A DNA stretch of 64,000 bases from JAQUGA01 sp964521105 (lineage in GTDB: Bacteria > Bacteroidota > Bacteroidia > Bacteroidales > WCHB1-69). Location of the stretch: the NCBI GenBank assembly GCA_964521105.1, contig CAZFPO010000004.1, positions 1 to 64,000 of the forward strand, in the 5' to 3' direction. How positions within the stretch are numbered: the stretch's first letter is position 1; every line of letters begins with the position of its first letter. Positions 1-9,274 of the stretch are shown here, in pieces. The notes below the pieces were generated by a model. The model made no database searches. It was not told where the DNA came from and worked only from the letters and a program-made list of their open reading frames with translations. A program made the position numbers and the translations under genes.

Positions 1-128
1 TTTTTTACTTCGGAAACTTAAACCTTATTCCACAAAATATTTAGTAATGCCAAAAGATATATGTTGTCGATTTGAAATGCTGAAATACACACTTTTTTAA
101 ACACTACCAAAATTAAGCGATCGTGTAA
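1..128 (+). promoter_or_regulatory. Partial CRISPR leader
   Basis: AT-rich non-coding sequence directly before the first repeat. In arrays whose repeat ends in ATTGAAAC, the leader normally lies on the 5' side of the repeat, which here is this side. I therefore infer that this is the leader-proximal end, that crRNA is transcribed on the + strand, and that new spacers enter here. The leader is cut by the window edge. No open reading frame or cas gene is visible in it. Confidence 0.45.
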
Positions 129-193
129 CTTATAATCGAACCTTTGAGGAATTGAAACACATTTGCCGATGCTTTCATCTCTGCAACCAATTG

Positions 194-615
194 CTTATAA
201 TCGAACCTTTGAGGAATTGAAACCTATCATCGTAAATTTGAATGTATGATTCCGAAGCTTATAATCGAACCTTTGAGGAATTGAAACAAATCAATATTAT
301 CAAGCGAATTTCCAACTAAATGCTTATAATCGAACCTTTGAGGAATTGAAACTTAAATACCTCGCAAATCTCATTTCGTTCAGCTTCCTTATAATCGAAC
401 CTTTGAGGAATTGAAACACGATAGCAACGTAACGACCACCATCGGCATCCATTCTTATAATCGAACCTTTGAGGAATTGAAACTCGAAAGAATTGATAAA
501 ACACTGACAAAATTAGATTCTTATAATCGAACCTTTGAGGAATTGAAACGACAAATAATGTTGCTTTAGATTATATAAAAAACAACTTATAATCGAACCT
601 TTGAGGAATTGAAAC
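194..615 (+). repeat. Duplicated spacer block, copy A
   Basis: This covers repeats 2 to 8 with spacers 2 to 7, close to the leader. The 422 bp read as identical to 3451-3872. The next spacer (616-649) differs from the one after copy B, and spacer 1 differs from the one before copy B, so the match ends at repeat boundaries. That is what recombination between CRISPR repeats would produce. A misassembly cannot be excluded. Confidence 0.9.
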
Positions 616-3450
616 TTGGTACGAACCAAATGGGAACATCTCTATCCAGCTTATAATCGAACCTTTGAGGAATTGAAACTTAATTTTAGTGTCCTTTTCG
701 GTTACTAAGTTTTTCTTATAATCGAACCTTTGAGGAATTGAAACACACGTTCCAAAGCCCAACGTATAAAGCCACTTGCTTATAATCGAACCTTTGAGGA
801 ATTGAAACTAAATAACCAAAGCTGTATGAACATCTCCACCAGGCTTATAATCGAACCTTTGAGGAATTGAAACAAGCTAAATGGTAAGCACGTATTAATA
901 AAACTAATTCTTATAATCGAACCTTTGAGGAATTGAAACTTCAAAAATCGTAACCATGGGAAAACAGGCGCAAACTTATAATCGAACCTTTGAGGAATTG
1001 AAACTACAATTGGAAGATGGCGTTTATGATTGTGCAACCTTATAATCGAACCTTTGAGGAATTGAAACATTCTTGGAATGATATCTTTGGCAGTTCAAAA
1101 TATCTTATAATCGAACCTTTGAGGAATTGAAACCATATTCTAGCATACTTAGATTTTTTCTTTCTCCTCTTATAATCGAACCTTTGAGGAATTGAAACAT
1201 GGAAAAGAAAAGTTATTACTTGAAGATATCGACTTATAATCGAACCTTTGAGGAATTGAAACTCGGTATTAATGAGCGTTAATTTGCAATTAAAACAATC
1301 TTATAATCGAACCTTTGAGGAATTGAAACGTACTAAAAAAAGCTACTGACTTTGAAAAATATAACTTATAATCGAACCTTTGAGGAATTGAAACGAAAAA
1401 AACTGGTAAAGATAAATTACAGCGTTTTCTTATAATCGAACCTTTGAGGAATTGAAACATTATTGAATTAAACCAGTCTTTTGCTTCTCTTTTCTTATAA
1501 TCGAACCTTTGAGGAATTGAAACTTCAGAATCGTTAGCTACATCAAAAAAAATTAATACTTATAATCGAACCTTTGAGGAATTGAAACATGGGTTTTTAT
1601 GCTGGACGAATTACATTTCCTTATCCTTATAATCGAACCTTTGAGGAATTGAAACTGTTTTGTAATAATAAGAAAATCAGTGTAATAAAACTTATAATCG
1701 AACCTTTGAGGAATTGAAACAAAGCAAGCAAAAATATCAAATCTCACGCTCTGTCTTATAATCGAACCTTTGAGGAATTGAAACTCAGTTTACACTAGAG
1801 TATATCAATTTTTAGTGTCTTATAATCGAACCTTTGAGGAATTGAAACATGGATGTATACTTCTATTATCACGAATGGAATTACTTATAATCGAACCTTT
1901 GAGGAATTGAAACATGTTTTTGGGAAAAGAAAATTTGCTTATAGAGGACTTATAATCGAACCTTTGAGGAATTGAAACGAACTATGTGCCTGTGGCTACT
2001 GTTGACGAATTTACCTTATAATCGAACCTTTGAGGAATTGAAACGGAAAACATTTTATTCGCATCTATACCACACAAGCTTATAATCGAACCTTTGAGGA
2101 ATTGAAACTAGAATAAAATGCCAGCACCTAATGTCATAACCGCCTTATAATCGAACCTTTGAGGAATTGAAACTTTTCTTCCATATTTGTTCCTTTCTTT
2201 TAATTATTCTTATAATCGAACCTTTGAGGAATTGAAACTTTAAAAACCAATAAACAAACCATGAAAAAATTACTTATAATCGAACCTTTGAGGAATTGAA
2301 ACCGAAATGCGGAAAGTGCATGAACGCATGAAATTGGCTTATAATCGAACCTTTGAGGAATTGAAACAGATCAAGAAGATAACGACAAGGCAATTAAAAA
2401 CCTCTTATAATCGAACCTTTGAGGAATTGAAACATCGTTGGATAAACTGCTCATAAATCAACTCGCACTTATAATCGAACCTTTGAGGAATTGAAACATG
2501 TCAGGTCAGTTTGTAAATTCAATTTACGAGACACTTATAATCGAACCTTTGAGGAATTGAAACTCCATTCCAGTACGTTCAGAATAGAATTTTGCAAACT
2601 CTTATAATCGAACCTTTGAGGAATTGAAACACAGGAAGTATGCCCCGATACTTATTCTTTTTCATGCTTATAATCGAACCTTTGAGGAATTGAAACATCC
2701 GAAACATTAATACCTTTTTTGGGTGTGAATCCCTTATAATCGAACCTTTGAGGAATTGAAACCAGCAAAATTATTTTGATTGAGAATAAAGCCGTACTTA
2801 TAATCGAACCTTTGAGGAATTGAAACTCCAAATTTAGTTGGAGCAGTTCCGGGCAAAAATGGCTTATAATCGAACCTTTGAGGAATTGAAACCCGGTGAT
2901 GCACTTATGGCAACTATCGAAATCGAACTTATAATCGAACCTTTGAGGAATTGAAACTGACAAAAGCATTTGCCAAGCACTACCCTATTGGCTTATAATC
3001 GAACCTTTGAGGAATTGAAACCGATTGAATCATTAGCGAGTGGTTCGGCTGTAAATCTTATAATCGAACCTTTGAGGAATTGAAACTTTAAAAACCAATA
3101 AACAAACAATGAAAAAACTATTCTTATAATCGAACCTTTGAGGAATTGAAACCAGGTAGAATGAGAGAAGCAAGGCTTGCGATGCAAGCTTATAATCGAA
3201 CCTTTGAGGAATTGAAACTCGGCATTCTCCTTGTCGGTTATCGTTTTATTTTTCTTATAATCGAACCTTTGAGGAATTGAAACAAAATAGTCGATTGGAT
3301 GTACTTCCATTTCTCGGGCTTATAATCGAACCTTTGAGGAATTGAAACGTTATTTTCATGTTCGTATCTTTTACAACTTTTTGTCTTATAATCGAACCTT
3401 TGAGGAATTGAAACAAAATTTCTAATTTTTTCTTTCGCATTAAGTTAACC

Positions 3451-3872
3451 CTTATAATCGAACCTTTGAGGAATTGAAACCTATCATCGTAAATTTGAAT
3501 GTATGATTCCGAAGCTTATAATCGAACCTTTGAGGAATTGAAACAAATCAATATTATCAAGCGAATTTCCAACTAAATGCTTATAATCGAACCTTTGAGG
3601 AATTGAAACTTAAATACCTCGCAAATCTCATTTCGTTCAGCTTCCTTATAATCGAACCTTTGAGGAATTGAAACACGATAGCAACGTAACGACCACCATC
3701 GGCATCCATTCTTATAATCGAACCTTTGAGGAATTGAAACTCGAAAGAATTGATAAAACACTGACAAAATTAGATTCTTATAATCGAACCTTTGAGGAAT
3801 TGAAACGACAAATAATGTTGCTTTAGATTATATAAAAAACAACTTATAATCGAACCTTTGAGGAATTGAAAC
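3451..3872 (+). repeat. Duplicated spacer block, copy B
   Basis: This covers repeats 52 to 58 with spacers 52 to 57, in the same order and orientation as copy A at 194-615, offset by 3257 bp. No base differences were seen between the two copies. The flanking spacers (3415-3450 and 3873-3909) are unique. Confidence 0.9.
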
Positions 3873-4954
3873 TAGATTGGAAGAAATAACAAGAATAATA
3901 CAACAAACACTTATAATCGAACCTTTGAGGAATTGAAACTTTGTCTCGTTTTTGTCGCGTTAATTATTTAAAAAACTTATAATCGAACCTTTGAGGAATT
4001 GAAACATTATTGGCGTATCTGTCTAATCCGTTTGTAAATTCTTATAATCGAACCTTTGAGGAATTGAAACGATAGAGAGGAAATTCTTCTTAGTATAATT
4101 GAACAACTTATAATCGAACCTTTGAGGAATTGAAACTTAACAGATATGTTGTAAATGTTGGATTGTAAAAACTTATAATCGAACCTTTGAGGAATTGAAA
4201 CCTCTTTTTTATCATCCGAGTAAACATCCGTAGTTCTTATAATCGAACCTTTGAGGAATTGAAACTTTTCTGATTTTTGATTTTTACATTTTGATTTATC
4301 TTATAATCGAACCTTTGAGGAATTGAAACTTGTTGTCGATTTTGTAAATGGCACATGCTATTGCCTTATAATCGAACCTTTGAGGAATTGAAACAACAAC
4401 ACAGCTCGAAATGGGCAAAGCCGTTGAAACTTATAATCGAACCTTTGAGGAATTGAAACACATAAAACAAAAAGATGTTTGGATTCAAATTTGGCTTATA
4501 ATCGAACCTTTGAGGAATTGAAACTTCAATTCGTTAATACGTGTGTCGTATTCCAATTTCTTATAATCGAACCTTTGAGGAATTGAAACTTTAAAATTTC
4601 AATTTTCGTACGAAAAACTATCGGCTTATAATCGAACCTTTGAGGAATTGAAACTTGCAAAACATATCTAACCAATTAGAATGGATTGAACCTTATAATC
4701 GAACCTTTGAGGAATTGAAACAGATCCAATGGAGCTTACTCAAAATAAATCTTTCCTTATAATCGAACCTTTGAGGAATTGAAACATGTGGATAGCTGTG
4801 TATAAATATAAAGGCACCTCTTATAATCGAACCTTTGAGGAATTGAAACTCTGACGAATATTGGAAACGACCGAGATAGGTTTATTTTATTAACATTTTA
4901 ATTCCTCATTTTTTGTATTATTGCAAAACTAAATCGTTTTTGTAAAATATTTTC

Positions 4955-7198
4955 ATGAAAAATATCAAAAAATTTTTTGTACTGTTATTATTAACCAGCA
5001 GTATTGTCTCGCAAGGTCAAACTAACACTGGGGACACTATTAAAATAAGAGCTCACAATGCAACAAATATGACATGGTATGGAAATTATGACTCTTGGGC
5101 TCAATTTCCCGACACATCATTGAGTTTTCGTAAAATAATTATGAAATATACAATGGGCTGTGCAACTGGAGGTTGTAGCGACTGGGATTATACCTCAAAA
5201 ATTGAATTACGACAACATACCGGATTAACAGATAGCACGTTGAATTATAAATGGTGGTTTTCGGTTAACAATAATTCAATTGATAGCTTTGCATATAGCA
5301 ATTATCCAACATTTAAAACTATTTGGAACGAAAACCTAAGCAAAACAGATACAATTTGGAATAATTTATCAATAGTTATCTATCTCGATTCCAATTCAAA
5401 TCCGCCAATGCCTATAGATACTTTAAATTGTTTTGAAGCGAGTTATTGGAATTCGGTTTACGATGAAAATGGAAACAAAATAGATAGTAATTTTGTTACA
5501 CCCGAACAAACAATTATTAATCGTAAACTTTTTTATTTTTCGCTATTTGAAGTAATTAATTCATTTGAACTTGCTCGAGTAATTACACCTTATGGAGGGT
5601 ATATGCGTCAAGGGCAACAAGGATTTACGAATGCTTGGACATTTACTCACGAGTTTGATGTTACAGATTTTTCAAATTTATTACGCGATTCGGTCGAAAT
5701 TAGAGCATTTTATGATGGCTGGTCGAGTGGTTTTAGTGTTACGCTTGATTTTGAATTTATTGTAGGAATTCCTCCTCGTAATGTAAAACGAATTGAAAAT
5801 TTATGGAATGGCGGTTTCTCATATCCTAACTCTACTTCGTTTGAAACGAATTCATTATTTCCTAAAAAAATTAAATATAATTTTTCCGAAAAAGGAAGTA
5901 TGATTCGGATTATTCCTACCGGACATGGTTTTGATAATGATGTATATTGTGCCGAATTTTGTCCTCGCTCATATTTTTTAAAAATAAACGATAATCAAGA
6001 ATTTATATCACTCATTTGGAACGACCAATGTGGGTTTAACCCAATTTATCCACAAGCTGGCACTTGGGTTTACGACCGAGCTAATTGGTGTCCTGGTTTA
6101 GCTGCAAAAATTTTCACTCACGAATTAACGCCATTAATTTCTTATCAAGACTCAACAACAATCGATTTAGATTTGGAAAATTATTCATGGAACGGCAATC
6201 AAACCCCCTCTTATTACATTAGTTCACAATTACTTACTTATTCAGACCCAAATTTTCTACTCGATGCAGAATTATACGACATCATTTCTCCTTCAAATAA
6301 AGATGAATTTCAACGACTAAATCCTATATGCAATAATCCCCAAATTATTATCCGCAACAGCGGTAGTAATACATTAAACACCTTAACAATACATTATGGA
6401 TTAATAAACGGGAACTTGCAAACTTATCAATGGCATGGAAATTTAAAATTCATGGAAAAAGAAACTATATCTTTAACAGGATTTGATTGGAATAATTCAT
6501 TAAACAATAAATTTATTGTATTCATAAATCAGCCCAATGAGCAGGAAGATATGAACAAAGTTAACGATACTCTTGTGTCGGAAGTTAATTTTCCAGAAAT
6601 TATTAATCAAAAGGATATTGTGGTGGAAATTAAAACCAACAATGCGGGCAGTCAAAATTCATGGAAAATTTTAGATTATTCAGGCAACATAATTGCCGAA
6701 AGAAATAATTTAAGCAATAATTTAAACTACCGCGACACCATTCATTTAAATAATAACGAATGTTATGTTTTTGAACTAATAGATACAGGTGGCGATGGAT
6801 TAAGTTTTTTTGCTAACGATGACGGAAATGGGTATGTTCGGTTTAGGAAAGCTAACGCATTAGGATTTATTAAAACGTTTAACCCAAATTTTGGGAACAA
6901 AATTATTTACCCATTTAGTGTAAATACCGAGTTACAAATTAATGAAATAGCTGATTTTAAAAACTTTAATATGTATCCTAATCCAGCTAATAATGAATTT
7001 TTCGTTGATTTTTTTGATAATAAACCAATTAAAATCACATTGTTTGATATTACTGGACGAATCATCGAGCTTAACGCTATAAATATTGATGAAAATTTAA
7101 TAAAATTTGACGTAAGTAATTTAATTAATGGAGTTTACTTGGTAAATATTTTTGATGGGTATATAACGACAAGTAAAAAACTAATCATTCATAAGTAG
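4955..7198 (+). CDS. PNGase F-like glycoamidase with T9SS sorting domain
   Basis: A 747-residue secreted protein with an N-terminal signal peptide ending near GQT (residue 23). Residues ~25-440 resemble the two jelly-roll domains of peptide-N4-(N-acetyl-beta-glucosaminyl)asparagine amidase F. GGCSDWDY (72-79) matches the catalytic CDEWDR region of PNGase F, CAEFCPR (E334) matches its GCAEWCFR, and YDRANWCPG matches DRAGWCPG. The third acidic position reads YDGW (D254) where PNGase F has TETW, so Glu appears replaced by Asp. Residues ~450-670 form a linker, and ~672-747 (MYPNPANNEF onward) are a type A T9SS C-terminal domain. It probably releases N-glycans outside the cell. It overlaps the convergent protease gene by 14 bp. 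The fold call is fairly secure; activity is inferred. Confidence 0.8.
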   Translation: MKNIKKFFVLLLLTSSIVSQGQTNTGDTIKIRAHNATNMTWYGNYDSWAQFPDTSLSFRKIIMKYTMGCATGGCSDWDYTSKIELRQHTGLTDSTLNYKWWFSVNNNSIDSFAYSNYPTFKTIWNENLSKTDTIWNNLSIVIYLDSNSNPPMPIDTLNCFEASYWNSVYDENGNKIDSNFVTPEQTIINRKLFYFSLFEVINSFELARVITPYGGYMRQGQQGFTNAWTFTHEFDVTDFSNLLRDSVEIRAFYDGWSSGFSVTLDFEFIVGIPPRNVKRIENLWNGGFSYPNSTSFETNSLFPKKIKYNFSEKGSMIRIIPTGHGFDNDVYCAEFCPRSYFLKINDNQEFISLIWNDQCGFNPIYPQAGTWVYDRANWCPGLAAKIFTHELTPLISYQDSTTIDLDLENYSWNGNQTPSYYISSQLLTYSDPNFLLDAELYDIISPSNKDEFQRLNPICNNPQIIIRNSGSNTLNTLTIHYGLINGNLQTYQWHGNLKFMEKETISLTGFDWNNSLNNKFIVFINQPNEQEDMNKVNDTLVSEVNFPEIINQKDIVVEIKTNNAGSQNSWKILDYSGNIIAERNNLSNNLNYRDTIHLNNNECYVFELIDTGGDGLSFFANDDGNGYVRFRKANALGFIKTFNPNFGNKIIYPFSVNTELQINEIADFKNFNMYPNPANNEFFVDFFDNKPIKITLFDITGRIIELNAINIDENLIKFDVSNLINGVYLVNIFDGYITTSKKLIIHK

Positions 7199-8435
7199 TA
7201 TTATTTCTATCAATTTCATCTAACCTTTGAATTAACGTTGGATGAGAATAATGAAACCAAACATATAAAGGATGAGGATTTAAATTACTTAAATTGTCTC
7301 CGGTTAATTTTATCAATGCCGATTTTAAACTTTCTCCTTTTTTATGATTCACCACAAAAGCATCAGCTTGGAATTCAAATTTTCGTGATAAAATTGAACT
7401 TAAAGGGCTTATTACAAATTCTATAGGACTATATAATAAGCCAAATGTTATCAAACTCATGTGAAATGACGAAATAACATTTCCTAAGGCTTTTGATAAT
7501 ATTGGATGATTTATTAGCAAGCCTAACAGAAAAAAAGTTAATCCCGTAGATAATAAAGAAATAATTAAACCTATCAACGTGTGTTTGTGTTTATTATGTC
7601 CTATTTCGTGAGCTAAAACTGCCACAATTTCGTCATTAGTAAATTTTTCAATCATACTATCGTATAATACTATCCGTTTTTTGGGTCCAAAACCAGTAAA
7701 ATAAGCGTTGGTTTTTGTAGAGCGTTTTGAGGAATCGATGATGTAAACATTTTTGATTTTAAAATTAACTTTATGGCAAAATTCCACAATCTTATTTTTA
7801 AGTTCACCCTCGTCAAGTGGCGATTGTTTGTTAAACAATGGAACAATTAAATTTGAATAAAACATCATCATAAAAATGGAAAACAGAGCTACAAAACACC
7901 AAGCATAAAGCCAAAAGTTAGCGCCCGATTGAAAATAAAACCATAGTAACATTGTAATAATCGTTCCACCAAGAACAATGGTCATTATGAAAGATTTGAT
8001 TTTATCCAAAATAAAAGTTTTTACGCTGGTTTTATTAAAACCATATTTTTCTTCGATTACAAACGTTTGATACCAGTCAAAAGGTATTGAAGAAAGAGAA
8101 CTAACTAAAAATATGAGTCCAAAAAATGAGAGTGCAATAAAATAATCATTTGAAATAAAATTTCTAATATAACTATCAACCCAAGGTAAAATTTTAAAAA
8201 TAAGGATTAATATGATAATTAATCCTGTTAATACATTAGTAAACAAACCAAATTTAAAATTATCGGCTTGATAATTCAACTGTTTCTCAGTTGTTTCAAA
8301 GTTAAATAACGATTTTATCCGTTCGGGCAAATCCTTTTTTCGATGGTTAAAATTTAAAACATCAAACCATAAATCAAATACAAAATCGAAAACAAAAAAG
8401 AAAAGAATGCAATAAAACACGATATTAATATCCAT
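7185..8435 (-). CDS. M48 family CAAX prenyl protease 1-like (Ste24)
   Basis: A 416-residue integral membrane zinc metalloprotease. It has several hydrophobic segments, the Ste24 signature region SSIPFDWYQTFVIEEKYGFN, the zinc motif HEIGH (H276, E277, H280) within VLAHEIGHNKHKHT, and EFQAD further on, which supplies the third zinc ligand. It should cleave membrane or lipidated peptides at the inner membrane. I chose the ATG at 8435; a TTG seven codons upstream is the only in-frame alternative. The stop lies inside the last codons of the convergent PNGase F-like gene. It is the last gene of a minus-strand run that starts at fabG. Confidence 0.9.
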   Translation of the reverse strand: MDINIVFYCILFFFVFDFVFDLWFDVLNFNHRKKDLPERIKSLFNFETTEKQLNYQADNFKFGLFTNVLTGLIIILILIFKILPWVDSYIRNFISNDYFIALSFFGLIFLVSSLSSIPFDWYQTFVIEEKYGFNKTSVKTFILDKIKSFIMTIVLGGTIITMLLWFYFQSGANFWLYAWCFVALFSIFMMMFYSNLIVPLFNKQSPLDEGELKNKIVEFCHKVNFKIKNVYIIDSSKRSTKTNAYFTGFGPKKRIVLYDSMIEKFTNDEIVAVLAHEIGHNKHKHTLIGLIISLLSTGLTFFLLGLLINHPILSKALGNVISSFHMSLITFGLLYSPIEFVISPLSSILSRKFEFQADAFVVNHKKGESLKSALIKLTGDNLSNLNPHPLYVWFHYSHPTLIQRLDEIDRNNTTYE

Positions 8436-8503
8436 AGTATAAAAATTACAAAACAAAATTCTCAGATGCTGTCAAAAATCGATAATCATTTACCATACTA
8501 TCA

Positions 8504-9274
8504 CTACAAATATCCCATAATTTTATAAATTACGTAGCCCCATACTTCGTGAATAAGCATATCCCAACGTTTAAACGCATCAGTTGATGGAACTATCAAG
8601 TAGAGAATATCAAAACGCCATTTGCCAACCAAAGGATTTGTTGGATAAATATCAAAAACTATCCCTTGTTTTTTAAAAATAGCTATAGAACGCCGCATGT
8701 GCATTGACGAAGTAATCAATAACACAGTTGGATTTCCCATTTTCGAAAGAATTTCTTTAGAATATACGGCATTTTGGTATGTATTATCCGATTTGTTTTC
8801 AACAATCATTATCGAATCAGCAAGCCCGTTTCTATAAAAAAAATCTTTAAGAAGTTCAGATTCAATGACATCTCGAAAAACTAGATGACCAGCTCCCCCA
8901 CTTATTAAAATTGATTTTACACGCCCAGCATTATACAAATCGATGGCTTGCATGATTCTATCTGTATTATGACGAAAAGTAATTCGGTTAATATCTCTAT
9001 CAATCGTAACCATTCCGCCACCCAGTACTATGGCAACATCATAATTAGGTTTAAGTTTTTCGGTATTTACTGGAGGAATTTCCCACCACCTAATAAGTGA
9101 ATCAACAATAAAATTATTACTAAAGAAAATGAAGGAAATAAATGCCGCATAGAGTATCTTTTTTGCTTTTACTTTATTTTTCAAAAAAACACCTAACGCA
9201 AGTAATATTAAAATCCAAATAAGCGGATTTAAAAGAGAATTTATAATTTTCGATATAACAAAAAATACACTCAT
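8504..9274 (-). CDS. YdcF/ElyC/SanA-type DUF218 membrane protein
   Basis: 256 residues with two N-terminal membrane segments (about residues 10-30 and 35-55) followed by a soluble DUF218 domain. Hallmarks are VAIVLGGGM, the RIMQAIDLYNAGRVKSILISGGAG stretch (read as two motifs), and SSMHMRRS near the C terminus. ElyC and SanA members act in envelope integrity and possibly peptidoglycan precursor metabolism in proteobacteria; the exact reaction is unknown. Its ATG overlaps the TAA of the upstream VWA gene by one base (TAATG), so the two are probably translationally coupled. Confidence 0.85.
   Translation of the reverse strand: MSVFFVISKIINSLLNPLIWILILLALGVFLKNKVKAKKILYAAFISFIFFSNNFIVDSLIRWWEIPPVNTEKLKPNYDVAIVLGGGMVTIDRDINRITFRHNTDRIMQAIDLYNAGRVKSILISGGAGHLVFRDVIESELLKDFFYRNGLADSIMIVENKSDNTYQNAVYSKEILSKMGNPTVLLITSSMHMRRSIAIFKKQGIVFDIYPTNPLVGKWRFDILYLIVPSTDAFKRWDMLIHEVWGYVIYKIMGYL

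Larger units (their letters stand above)
129..4849 (+). CRISPR. CRISPR array, 73 repeats / 72 spacers
   Basis: I counted 73 copies of a 30-bp repeat that starts CTTATAATCG and ends GAGGAATTGAAAC. The first is at 129-158 and the last at 4820-4849, separated by spacers of about 34-37 bp. All copies read as identical, including both terminal ones, so there is no degenerate end repeat. The ATTGAAAC 3' end is the typical 5' handle of type I-B and some type III crRNAs, so one of those types is likely; the type cannot be fixed without cas genes, and none lie in this window. Six spacers occur twice, leaving about 66 distinct ones. Short open frames across the array come from the repeat itself and are not genes. 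Confidence 0.98.

Noticed and set aside
316..3767. Short minus-strand ORFs across the CRISPR array with recurring peptides such as VSIPQRFDYK and FQFLKGSII
   Set aside because: They are translations of the 30-bp repeat in different frames and depend on spacer length, so they are not genes.
1..4849. Spacers targeting genes inside this window
   Set aside because: No spacer was seen to match a gene here by eye, including the ATGAAAAAA-type spacers compared with exported-protein starts. This was not an exhaustive search.
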